This document shows positions 34,857-42,232 of a stretch of DNA of 64,000 bases, piece after piece. The stretch's first letter is position 1. Every line of letters starts with the position of its first letter. This stretch comes from Natronosalvus rutilus (lineage in GTDB: Archaea; Halobacteriota; Halobacteria; Halobacteriales; Natrialbaceae). The stretch lies in NCBI RefSeq assembly GCF_024204665.1, contig NZ_CP100355.1, positions 2,771,451-2,835,450 on the forward strand, in the 5' to 3' direction. A program made the translations under genes and the position numbers. The notes under the pieces were generated by a model that was given only the letters and a program-made list of their open reading frames with translations, was not told where the DNA came from and did not search any database.

Positions 34857-35343
34857 ACACTCCGTTCGCAGTACTGGATTGAAACAGTCCGCCTCGGTGC
34901 GAAAGTGGAGGGGATGGCCTTTGGAAAACTCGTCCAGGAAACTAATCACTTAAACCAGATGTCAGAGGAAACCGGTGTGCAGGGCAAGAAGTCAGTAGCG
35001 ATCCAAGCCATGACCATCCAGCCCGCACACCGGCGTGTGAACTTTCCACACGATTCGATTTGATTCTTTTTTGCGGTGAGTTAGACTGTCCAGATTGTGG
35101 ATCGGTCTCGAAAAGGTGTGTCTGGCTCGATGCGATCGCGCTTTGAACCCCCTTAGCCGGCGTCGGTGTGTGAGGAAGGTGATGGGAGTCCGACGCCGTT
35201 TTTGGTATCGTCGTGGCAACGCCGCCTTAGGCGCTCGAGTCCCGATTTCGTGGAACTACTCCGGTTCGGTAGGCGCTCGAGCCGACGCGCCGAGGACCGC
35301 TTCGAGAACTTGCACTCGAGAGCCAGCGTGGATACTGTCGCGG
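34857..35343. other. Gene-poor stretch between two minus-strand runs
   Basis: I see no supported protein gene in these 487 bases: open frames are short and Arg/Ser-rich. The stretch contains a strong stem-loop with a T-run on the plus strand (35158-35203), listed separately. It may carry a promoter for the downstream minus-strand genes or a small RNA. Confidence 0.4.
35158..35203 (+). terminator. Stem-loop followed by T5 (plus strand)
   Basis: CGGCGTCGG (35158-35166) pairs perfectly with CCGACGCCG (35190-35198) across a 23-base loop, and TTTTT follows at 35199-35203. Read on the plus strand it looks like a transcript end. No plus-strand protein gene lies upstream, so it may end a small RNA or antisense transcript. 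Confidence 0.4.
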
Positions 35344-35541
35344 TCAGGGAGTCTGTTCGATACGCGATGCGTCTAAGGGCGTCCAGGGGTCCGTCTCACC
35401 GTTCTCGTACTCGCTACAGCCTTCGACGCGGAAGCGCCCGTTCCCGATCGCCTCGATGGTGAGTCGCCGGGCGCACAGTTCGGTGAGTGTTTCTTCGGTC
35501 AGTTCGCGGTCCATCTCGTCGAGTGGGATTCTATCGTGCAT
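35344..35541 (-). CDS. Small hypothetical protein, 65 aa
   Basis: Acidic helical N-terminus (LDEMDRELTEETLTELCARR) then strand-like residues (IEAIGNGRFRVEGC). It overlaps the 28-residue microprotein gene by 11 bases and closes a chain of twelve overlapping genes. Two cysteines only; no family recognised. Confidence 0.55.
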   Translation of the reverse strand: MHDRIPLDEMDRELTEETLTELCARRLTIEAIGNGRFRVEGCSEYENGETDPWTPLDASRIEQTP

Positions 35542-35617
35542 CGTCGTCCTCCGTTTCGAGTTGTTCGATCGCCTGTTCGACTTCCTCGTGAGTGGCCTCC
35601 GGGTGGTCGTCGCTCAT
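35531..35617 (-). CDS. Acidic 28-aa microprotein
   Basis: An ATG at 35617 overlaps the previous stop (ATGA) and opens 29 codons. The product is a single acidic helix (EEVEQAIEQLETEDDD). The overlaps with genes on both sides make translation likely. Confidence 0.45.
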   Translation of the reverse strand: MSDDHPEATHEEVEQAIEQLETEDDDAR

Positions 35618-35892
35618 GCCGGCACCTCGCTGGCGTCGTCGTGGACGGCCGCCTGGACTTTGCGGGCGAGCTCGCCCATCGGCGTGTCCGTCTGCGATTT
35701 GCGGTGATACCGCTCGATCACCTCGAGCGGGAGCAACCCGAACTCACTGGGGTCGCGAAGCCTGTTCGCGATGCGTTCCGTTGAGTAGTAGATCGACTTG
35801 TCCCCCGGGTAGTGGAACGACGCGACGACGTCGTTCCCACAGACTGCGAGTTGCCAGTTGAACCGGCCGTTGTCCTCGATGACGCGTCTCAT
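35614..35892 (-). CDS. Small hypothetical protein, 92 aa
   Basis: The ATG at 35892 (MRRVIEDNGRFNWQL) overlaps the preceding stop by ATGA, which decides the start over a longer frame. The protein starts with a beta-hairpin-like part (VASFHYPGDKSIYYS) and ends helical. Single cysteine. Probably an early provirus protein; no family recognised. Confidence 0.55.
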   Translation of the reverse strand: MRRVIEDNGRFNWQLAVCGNDVVASFHYPGDKSIYYSTERIANRLRDPSEFGLLPLEVIERYHRKSQTDTPMGELARKVQAAVHDDASEVPA

Positions 35893-36095
35893 TGGCCGTC
35901 CTCCTGGCGCGTAAAGTCTGGATTCGAACCGGCGCCGCGCTGTAGATCTCGGAGTGGCGTGCAGGCGGGACACGCGAAGAGGTCGACACCGTTGGAGCCG
36001 AACACGCGGACGGTCCCCTCGAGGACGCGCGTCTCGCAGTTGAGACAGCGGTTCCCGGTGAGATCGGCGCCGTAGACCGTCGGGACGGTGCTCAC
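35889..36095 (-). CDS. Zinc-ribbon protein, 68 aa
   Basis: CLNC (about 18-21) and CPAC (about 42-45) form a four-cysteine zinc ribbon with a beta-rich linker (EGTVRVFGSNGVDLFA). It overlaps both neighbours by ATGA-type junctions. Likely nucleic-acid or protein binding. Confidence 0.65.
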   Translation of the reverse strand: MSTVPTVYGADLTGNRCLNCETRVLEGTVRVFGSNGVDLFACPACTPLRDLQRGAGSNPDFTRQEDGQ

Positions 36096-36232
36096 ACGAC
36101 CACCCCTTCAGGTCGTGGGAGTACCATAATCGCCAGTAGGAGCGTGATCACTACGATTACGGCCAGCGCCTCTACCGGGAACGTCGCCATCAAGGCGCCG
36201 GCGGCGAACGCGGCAGCAAGATCGACCCTCAC
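36092..36232 (-). CDS. Small membrane protein, 46 aa
   Basis: A GTG at 36232 overlaps the previous stop (GTGA). The product is almost one hydrophobic hairpin (LAAAFAAGALMA and ALAVIVVITLLLAIMVL) with a short polar end. It follows another membrane protein gene and may be its partner. Confidence 0.55.
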   Translation of the reverse strand: MRVDLAAAFAAGALMATFPVEALAVIVVITLLLAIMVLPRPEGVVV

Positions 36233-36558
36233 GCGACCACCCCGATGAGGTAGACGTTGAGACAGACGGCGACGAGCCACGGCGCGGCCAGTGCCGCCGG
36301 AACGATTGCTCGGTACTGTTTCTCGAGGACCGTCCGGCACGCCAGGGCGAGACAAACCGTTCCGAGTTTCATCACCACCATCCCGGCCATCCCGTAGCCG
36401 TCGATCACGTCGCTCGCGATCGGGTTCGATTCCGTGAGGCCAGCCTCAAGTCCGTGGGCGGTCGTGGCGATGTCAGCGACCAGCGCGATAGCGACGAGGC
36501 CCCACATCGCTCGATCCAGGTCGATTTCCAGGAGGTCGACGGTGTGCGTCTGGATCAT
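36229..36558 (-). CDS. Small polytopic membrane protein, 109 aa
   Basis: I chose the ATG at 36558 (MIQTHTVDLLEI), which overlaps the zinc-ribbon microprotein stop. Three to four hydrophobic helices are present; the THGLEAGLTESNP segment between the first two is typical of small haloarchaeal membrane proteins of the DUF5658-like kind. Function unknown. Confidence 0.6.
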   Translation of the reverse strand: MIQTHTVDLLEIDLDRAMWGLVAIALVADIATTAHGLEAGLTESNPIASDVIDGYGMAGMVVMKLGTVCLALACRTVLEKQYRAIVPAALAAPWLVAVCLNVYLIGVVA

Positions 36559-36662
36559 GGCCGAATCGCCTCCGGAAGGCCCGTCCCGCAGTAGGGACAC
36601 CGCGTGTTCAGCCTGTGGACCGTGCTCGAGCACGACGGACAAGAGAGCGTCCGGTTAGGCAT
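36555..36662 (-). CDS. Zinc-ribbon microprotein, 35 aa
   Basis: The frame starts at 36662, inside the end of the J-domain gene, and ends overlapping the next start. It contains CPSC (8-11) and CPYC (23-26), a minimal zinc ribbon, and little else. Both junctions overlap and the metal site is complete, so I regard it as real. It may bind nucleic acid or a protein partner. Confidence 0.6.
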   Translation of the reverse strand: MPNRTLSCPSCSSTVHRLNTRCPYCGTGLPEAIRP

Positions 36663-37485
36663 CGGGAGATACCTCCTCGAGAAGCGTCTCGTACGCCCCT
36701 CTCACGCGCTTGAACTCTTCCTCTGACCCGCCCTTGTCGGGATGGGCGGTCTGCATCTTCTCGAGGTACGCCCCTCGAATCTCTTCGGCACCGGCGTCGC
36801 GACCGACACCGAGCACCGCGTACGGCGAGGGCGCTGCGGGTTCGGAGTCAGCACTCGGGAGTCGGAGTTTCCGGTACTCGCTCTCGGCGGTGACCGTCCC
36901 GCGCTGTTCCTGCATCCGCGTCTCGTGGAGGTAGTGGTACAGATCCTGGGCGTTGTCCCGAGGGTTGTCCCAGCGGTCGCACGCGGCCGCCATCGACTCG
37001 CCGTCTTTCGTGAAGTAGACGACGACGCCAGGGTGATCGAAGGACGCTCGCGCGTAGGGTTTGTTGGGATTGGTTTTCTGGTGTTCGGCGCCGCTCTCGA
37101 GTTGGACGTCCGTCACGCCCGGCCAGCGTGCCAGCTCGTCGAGGACGTTCTGGAACGCCTCCGAGCGCGTGACCTGGAAGCCGCCGGGGTAGGACTGGCG
37201 GTCCTCCGGGGCCGTTCGCGAGAAGGTGTCGGGCCAGTCGATCGGCTCGCCGCCGTCAGTGACAAGCGGCTTCTCGAGCATGATCCGATAGACGCCACAC
37301 GACGAGCCGCCCCAGCGCTCGAGCATCCCTTCGTCTTCGAGTCGGGCGAGCAGGCGCCCACCGATCCGACCGTCGATACCGAGTTCGCGTTTGACCTGCG
37401 TGGTACTCACGCACGCCTGCCCGTCCCGATCGCGTTCGCGGACGAGATCGCGAACGTCCTCGAGATGGTCGTCGTAGATGGTCAT
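36655..37485 (-). CDS. J-domain protein with N-terminal winged helix (276 aa)
   Basis: The ATG at 37485 (MTIYDDHLEDV) overlaps the previous stop (ATGA). Residues about 20-75 form a winged-helix-like unit (TTQVKRELGIDGRIGGRLLARLEDEGML). The C-terminal 60 residues are a J domain: PYAVLGVGRDAGAEEIRGAYLEK, then the HPD signature (TAHPDKGG), then a last helix. J domains stimulate DnaK/Hsp70. A provirus J protein coupled to DNA binding could recruit host chaperones for replication or assembly. Confidence 0.8.
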   Translation of the reverse strand: MTIYDDHLEDVRDLVRERDRDGQACVSTTQVKRELGIDGRIGGRLLARLEDEGMLERWGGSSCGVYRIMLEKPLVTDGGEPIDWPDTFSRTAPEDRQSYPGGFQVTRSEAFQNVLDELARWPGVTDVQLESGAEHQKTNPNKPYARASFDHPGVVVYFTKDGESMAAACDRWDNPRDNAQDLYHYLHETRMQEQRGTVTAESEYRKLRLPSADSEPAAPSPYAVLGVGRDAGAEEIRGAYLEKMQTAHPDKGGSEEEFKRVRGAYETLLEEVSPDA

Positions 37486-37790
37486 CGAACCACCCCTTCG
37501 GCCGCCTGGCGCTCCCACACCGGCCTCTCGGTAGGACTGGCCGTCTCGTAGGCGTCACGCGGGCCAGAGTCGGTGAGCTTCACCACGCGCTCGAGGAGAC
37601 CGATTGCTTCCAGGTCCTCGATCATCCGGTAGATCGTGGCCGTCGACCACTCGACCGCGCCCTCGAGTTCGCCTGCCGTCTGGGGCTCGTCGCAGGTCGA
37701 GAGGTGAATCCAGAACTTCGACCGGTTCGGTTTCACGAACGCGAGTCGATCCGGGAGATCGCCGCGTCCGCAGTACTCGTCGGGGTTCAT
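37482..37790 (-). CDS. Winged-helix regulator, 102 aa
   Basis: The core (PQTAGELEGAVEWSTATIYRMIEDLEAIGLLERV) is a canonical winged helix-turn-helix with the recognition helix TATIYRMIEDL. It overlaps genes on both sides. It is presumably an element transcription regulator. Confidence 0.7.
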   Translation of the reverse strand: MNPDEYCGRGDLPDRLAFVKPNRSKFWIHLSTCDEPQTAGELEGAVEWSTATIYRMIEDLEAIGLLERVVKLTDSGPRDAYETASPTERPVWERQAAEGVVR

Positions 37791-38041
37791 CGGTCCGCCT
37801 CCGTGGGGACGTAGCTTGGGCGGACGCCGCGGGGTCCCATGCCCCGGACTTGTTCGAGGTCACCCACGTCGGCGAGTGCCGAGACGTACCGGCGCGTCGT
37901 CCCCTCGTGGAACTCCATCGCCTCGGTGATCGTGGCCGCCGCGACGCCGCCGCCGTAGGCGTCCGTCTCGCCGTCCTCGTAGAGGCGCGTGATGGTCTCG
38001 AGAGTTCGCTGGTGGCGGTGGCCGAGTGCGGTCTGGCTCAT
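37787..38041 (-). CDS. Winged-helix regulator, 84 aa
   Basis: Helices HQRTLETITRLYEDG and ATITEAMEFHEGTTRRYVSALADVGDLEQV give a winged-helix fold. It ends in a short basic/polar wing (GMGPRGVRPSYV). It is coupled to both neighbours by ATGA overlaps. Confidence 0.65.
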   Translation of the reverse strand: MSQTALGHRHQRTLETITRLYEDGETDAYGGGVAAATITEAMEFHEGTTRRYVSALADVGDLEQVRGMGPRGVRPSYVPTEADR

Positions 38042-38637
38042 CGGCCACCCCCGAGTGCCGCTGGTGCGTCGTCGATCGTTGTTCGTTCGTGCTCACCGTT
38101 GAGCCGCCGGAGGAGATCGTCGTTCCGAAGGTCGTCGTTCTCGTTCCAGACGTCGCCGTTCTCGTCGATCGTCCGGGAGACGTACGGTGCGTCGGCGCCG
38201 GCGCTCGCGGGCGTGACGTACTCGGTTCGGTCGCCACGTTCGATCACCAGGACCTCGTCAGTCTCGAGGCGCGAATCGGGGTGGTTGGGAGAAGGGTCCG
38301 AGACGGGTGCCTCTGGTAAGGCTGAGGAGGTTGGACCCGTTTCAATCTTCTCAGATGATGTAGATGAATCAACCGGTTCCCCTAATATTTCGCGCTCGCG
38401 AGCGTCCAGGGCTTCGGTGATCTGGCTCTTCGGTGGGTCGAAAAACGACTGGTTCGCAAGCCGCCAACCGGCCAGGCGCTCGATAGAGTCGATGCCCCGG
38501 ATCACGGCCAGCGCCGTGTCCGGTTCGTCCATCCGGATGAAGCGGACTGGGTCTTCGTCGGCGAGTTCGAGGACGCGATTGTGGGTGTTCCGATCGAGGT
38601 TGAGACTCGACTCGGGCACGTACGCGTGAACGCTCAT
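38038..38637 (-). CDS. Hypothetical protein, 199 aa
   Basis: The N-terminal half looks folded (LADEDPVRFIRMDEPDTALAVIRGI...IERLAGWRL), the middle is a Ser/Pro-rich linker and the C-terminal part is acidic (DRTEYVTPASAGADAPYVSRTID). No cysteines, signal or helices in the membrane. It is early in the operon. Its family is not recognised. Confidence 0.6.
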   Translation of the reverse strand: MSVHAYVPESSLNLDRNTHNRVLELADEDPVRFIRMDEPDTALAVIRGIDSIERLAGWRLANQSFFDPPKSQITEALDAREREILGEPVDSSTSSEKIETGPTSSALPEAPVSDPSPNHPDSRLETDEVLVIERGDRTEYVTPASAGADAPYVSRTIDENGDVWNENDDLRNDDLLRRLNGEHERTTIDDAPAALGGGR

Positions 38638-38807
38638 CGATCTGCCACCTCCGAGAGCGGCGTCTCGAGCGTGCGTGACGTGCGTGCTGAAAACTCGACG
38701 TCGATGTGGACTCCTTCAGTGTCCGAGCGGCCGTACCGGCGGACACCGTTCTCTGCTTGTGTTTCGTTCCCCGCTAGTTTAAGGGGATTGGCGCTATATT
38801 CTCGCAT
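38634..38807 (-). CDS. Small hypothetical protein, 57 aa, first gene of early operon
   Basis: I chose the ATG at 38807 (MREYSANPLKLAGNE), nearest to the promoter region. The product is polar with an acidic end (SARTSRTLETPLSEVADR). It overlaps the next gene by ATGA. Function unknown. Confidence 0.5.
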   Translation of the reverse strand: MREYSANPLKLAGNETQAENGVRRYGRSDTEGVHIDVEFSARTSRTLETPLSEVADR

Positions 38808-38938
38808 GGTTCTGCGTATCCTTCCAGGGGTACACGAACCGACCCGCGCCAAGCCCTAACTTGGCGTTTCTACGGCGCGATTGCACCGTCGAGTGGCTCG
38901 TATGGATAGTTCGTTCGTTTGGAGGGTCTTAGTTCTTT

Positions 38939-38964
38939 CTAAAAATAGTATATACTATATTTAG
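38939..38964. promoter_or_regulatory. 26-bp near-perfect palindrome in divergent control region
   Basis: The arms 38939-38951 and 38952-38964 match at 12 of 13 positions; the centre ATAGTATATACTAT (38945-38958) is a perfect 14-bp palindrome. It is strongly A/T-rich and lies between the leftward small-gene operon and the rightward gene at 39003. It probably overlaps promoters for both. It is a good operator for an autoregulating repressor, like a lysogeny switch. Confidence 0.6.
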
Positions 38965-39002
38965 TAAGTAACTTATCGGTGGCCGTATATACCACATCAT
39001 GT

Positions 39003-39236
39003 ATGAATGATGCCGCTGAAGCAGACGTAATGTCATCTGGCCGGGCGCTACTGACCGACCGTGAACGGGATATTCTTGCTGGAGACGCTAATGTGAAGGA
39101 CAACTACCGGTACAAGGTTGAGTCGACTGCTCGTCAGCGTGTCCGCGATCTCAAGAAAGACGTCGACGTCTTGCGAGAGAACTACCCGGAGATATTCAAG
39201 GAGATCGAGCGCGCAGTGTGTGAGAATGTTGAGTAG
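39003..39236 (+). CDS. Putative small regulator, 77 aa
   Basis: The ATG at 39003 gives MNDAAEADVMSSG...LTDRERDILAGD, a pattern common at the N-terminus of haloarchaeal phage-type regulators. A region of helices follows (ARQRVRDLKKDVDVLRENYPEIFKEIERAV) with basic residues suited to DNA contact. It faces the early operon across the palindrome. The likely role is repressor or switch protein. Confidence 0.65.
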   Translation: MNDAAEADVMSSGRALLTDRERDILAGDANVKDNYRYKVESTARQRVRDLKKDVDVLRENYPEIFKEIERAVCENVE

Positions 39237-39284
39237 GCTGTCTCCAACAAACCTCAAACCAATTGTGATTGAACGAATGGAATG

Positions 39285-40427
39285 TCAAAAATCATTCACC
39301 CCTGATTCGTAACCACCTCGAGGCTGAAACTGGTCTTCGACTGTTTCAAAAGCCATTTCAGCCTTTTTATTCTGTATCCTAGAATCGAAAATTTTTGATT
39401 TCACGCTGTGTTTCAGGCCAGCTGTAGTATTCCCTTGTTTATACATCGCCCTGAAGTCACGGTTTTCGTGTATGTCATCCGAGTCACCGTATATGAGAAT
39501 TCCCGATTTTTTGGCGATTTCTAGCAATTCATCAGCTCGGCTATTGAACACAGTGTCCTTCTGCTCTCCAACAGGTCCCACTAAACATAGGTCTCTAAAT
39601 CTGTTTAGAAAGTCATCTCGGTTGAATTCCCTGGGTTCGTCAACTTCCCCATGTTGTTCTGTTAACAGAGACATCAGAGTTTCCTGAAGAGAAATTATTG
39701 GGGGTGCCTTCAACGATAGATATACGTCCCTATTTTTTGCTTCTTTGTAGTCAATACCGTCAGACAATGGACTATGTAGCTTTCCGTGTTCAATAGTCCC
39801 ATCTTCATATCGGAGCACATATTCCTTCTCTGCGTCCTCACCGTCTTCTGGTTCATAGTCGTCATCTACCGTACAGATTGCATATTCATCGGGAGCACCA
39901 TGCTGAAGATGTCTGAATTGAACATCAGGATACTCTTCTTTTAGAGTTACAGTGAGATACTGGACGTGATTCACTTCCTTGTCACTATGGCCAATCTGCT
40001 CGAGAAGTTCCGTTTCGTGGCCGCCAACGATGTTTACAATTTCATTGATCCTGGTGGGCCAAAGATCACTATTTTCACCGCTTGGCTCACAAACCACAAA
40101 ACACAGATTTGCTTCTCTACGGTTTGTTTCTGTGAGTAATAGATCTGCAGGATTCGGAGAGATCTCACAAAGTGGATCAGTAAAGCTAACTTCGTACTCA
40201 GTCCGATAGCCATCTTCATTGTCCGGATGAAAAGCATCCTTCACCGCTTTAAACACTTCAAATGCAGGCTTTATTTCGTTCGTGAACTCCGACTCTACGA
40301 GATCTAATGCTGACCCGTCACTAATCTCGTTATATTCTGCTTTGTATTGTTCTCGAAACCTCTCCTTATCACTTTCTAGTAAATCTGTGAAGGTGTTAGA
40401 GGTATCAACAGTTTCGGGCCCCCGCAT
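39285..40427 (-). CDS. Cargo protein 2, hypothetical, 380 aa
   Basis: The ATG at 40427 lies 2 bases after the stop of the gene upstream, so the two are a coupled pair. The protein is soluble, alpha/beta, with a central segment NLCFVVCEPSG...WPTRINEIVNIVGGHETELLEQIG and later PIISLQETLMSLLTEQHG. The gene is markedly A/T-rich. No enzyme motif was recognised; the paired, foreign-composition layout resembles defence or toxin-type cargo. Confidence 0.55.
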   Translation of the reverse strand: MRGPETVDTSNTFTDLLESDKERFREQYKAEYNEISDGSALDLVESEFTNEIKPAFEVFKAVKDAFHPDNEDGYRTEYEVSFTDPLCEISPNPADLLLTETNRREANLCFVVCEPSGENSDLWPTRINEIVNIVGGHETELLEQIGHSDKEVNHVQYLTVTLKEEYPDVQFRHLQHGAPDEYAICTVDDDYEPEDGEDAEKEYVLRYEDGTIEHGKLHSPLSDGIDYKEAKNRDVYLSLKAPPIISLQETLMSLLTEQHGEVDEPREFNRDDFLNRFRDLCLVGPVGEQKDTVFNSRADELLEIAKKSGILIYGDSDDIHENRDFRAMYKQGNTTAGLKHSVKSKIFDSRIQNKKAEMAFETVEDQFQPRGGYESGVNDF

Positions 40428-40429
40428 CT

Positions 40430-41515
40430 TCAAACCTCCATCGGCTCGCAACTAGCGTCAAAATGGTCTTGCACGAAATTGAAAACTCGAAATTGAGGGT
40501 CAATATCGTTCCCATCTATCGGATATACACGTATGCTTTTCCAGTTGCCTTCGATCTCAGTCCGTCCAAATTTATCTTCATCAATGACTTCGGCACTAAA
40601 CCTAGAATTAGTCGGGTTTGAAAATTCAGACAACCCAAACTTCCATCGATCCTCAGAAAGTCGAGACTCAAACCCTTCTAGTGGGTCTCCAGAGATGGGT
40701 TTTGTCAGGTCTATTTCCCATGGTTTTGTGGATGATATTCTATGATCAGGATAGACCCCGCTTTCAACTGAGTGTGCCCCACCAGAATTTATTGCACGTT
40801 TCAGTATGAGCTGGCGCTCTTTCTGTGACTGGAACAAGTCCCATGCCTTTGTTATAGTTCCCTTCTGGTGTGTGATAATCCCTTCCTGCTTGAGCCCAAA
40901 TTTGTATTGGTCGGGCCTTTCAAATCGTATATTCGTTGGAAGAATCCCGTATTTCTTCCTCATTTCTTTATAGGTTTTCCTCCCATCGATGGCCCAATAG
41001 GTCATCGTTCTGGTCACATCTTCTCTTTTCTCTGCAGGGACGTCGGAATACTTGGAGCGGTGTCCTGTGAAAAACGGAATAATTACATCGGGGTCCTCAC
41101 GAACAACACGTGCCCTCATCGAGTCCATCTCCTGCATAGATATCCAGAATCTACCAATATTTGGCTGTGAAACTATGAATTTCTCAATTGTATCTGGCAT
41201 TTCTTCAGATATATTAGCAGTTGTGATAAATAACGGAAAGTCATCGTCGTAGTAAACGTAATAAGGAATGGCTCTTCCGTCGGAATTTGCAGAGAGCAGT
41301 TCAAGGTTTTCCTCTTCCTCTCCCCAAATACGTTCAAAATTGGATTCGATTGCTGCGAAGAATTCTCTTCTCGTGTTAAAATTATTAACAGACCCAATTA
41401 TATTGACATTCCTTCCTACATCCTCAAGTACATCATTTCTATCGACGTATTCGAATAGATTCCGCTCATCGGAGAAAGCTTGCCCACTAGCATCTAGAAA
41501 GTCAAATTCTGGCAT
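40430..41515 (-). CDS. Cargo protein 1, hypothetical, 361 aa
   Basis: The soluble protein has an N-terminal alpha/beta part (EYVDRNDVLEDVGRNVNIIGSVNN) and the segment YYVYYDDDFPLFITTANI. A helical-strand unit (KFGLKQEGIITHQKGTITKAWDLF) resembles a winged helix. The composition is A/T-rich. It is upstream of and coupled to cargo protein 2. It may sense or target infection, but nothing in the sequence proves this. Confidence 0.55.
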   Translation of the reverse strand: MPEFDFLDASGQAFSDERNLFEYVDRNDVLEDVGRNVNIIGSVNNFNTRREFFAAIESNFERIWGEEEENLELLSANSDGRAIPYYVYYDDDFPLFITTANISEEMPDTIEKFIVSQPNIGRFWISMQEMDSMRARVVREDPDVIIPFFTGHRSKYSDVPAEKREDVTRTMTYWAIDGRKTYKEMRKKYGILPTNIRFERPDQYKFGLKQEGIITHQKGTITKAWDLFQSQKERQLILKRAINSGGAHSVESGVYPDHRISSTKPWEIDLTKPISGDPLEGFESRLSEDRWKFGLSEFSNPTNSRFSAEVIDEDKFGRTEIEGNWKSIRVYPIDGNDIDPQFRVFNFVQDHFDASCEPMEV

Positions 41516-41561
41516 AGATCGTGTCTCTTGCCTTGTACTCGATTAGTATCACCAAAGTAAC

Positions 41562-42128
41562 TTAGTCTCTACTATTTTCGGTGGAACATTCGTCTAACCA
41601 ACCTTCGCCAAAAAGAGAGTTCCGATCGTCAGCCAAATCCTCAATCTCGTCCCATAATTCATTTTGGTCAACCTCTGGAATGCTATCTCCTGATCGAACC
41701 GAGGATATTATTCCTTTATAATTCAGGACTTTTGTATAGAATCCCACTATCTTTTGAATATCGTTGGGTTTGAGTAAACCAATATTATCAACGTTGGATT
41801 CAAACACTAATGTCGGGATTGACTCTGTAGGCGGCATCTCTTTCGGCTTTAGATAATCCTCTGTTGAGGCTGAAGGCTTACCGCGAGCATTCATTGTATC
41901 CTTACAAGTCTCGATTCCACTCATACCACGGATTTCCGATTTTAAGGCCCTCAGCAACTTTTTCCGCTCAACTTGCTGTCTAACAAGATAGGTTGCAAGT
42001 CCACCGCTGAGAACTGTAACAGCAATCCTAAGCCAATTAGGAATCCATGCAATGGAATCGGCTAACGATTCAAAATTTGAGGAATTTGCGCCCGCAGTTT
42101 CATTTACTGCTTGAATTAGAAGATCCAT
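41562..42128 (-). CDS. Single-TM cargo protein, 188 aa
   Basis: The ATG at 42128 (MDLLIQAVNETAG) is better than a longer frame from 42197. One membrane helix (WLRIAVTVLSGGLATYLVR) is followed by a basic stretch (RKKLLRALKSEIRG) and a soluble cytosolic domain. The gene is A/T-rich like its two neighbours. Membrane-anchored effectors occur in abortive defence systems, so this could be the effector of the trio, by inference only. Confidence 0.5.
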   Translation of the reverse strand: MDLLIQAVNETAGANSSNFESLADSIAWIPNWLRIAVTVLSGGLATYLVRQQVERKKLLRALKSEIRGMSGIETCKDTMNARGKPSASTEDYLKPKEMPPTESIPTLVFESNVDNIGLLKPNDIQKIVGFYTKVLNYKGIISSVRSGDSIPEVDQNELWDEIEDLADDRNSLFGEGWLDECSTENSRD

Positions 42129-42232
42129 CTTACAGGGATTTAGAGCTGTACTTGAGTAATAGTAGGTCACGATCCATACGTGGTTCTCTAGTATCAATTA
42201 CTATAAATCCATCTGATATAAGTGACATCCAG

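Noticed and set aside
35925-35945. T-loop-like GGATTCGAACC in the zinc-ribbon gene region
   Set aside because: It lies inside a well-supported coding frame and the flanking stem does not pair.
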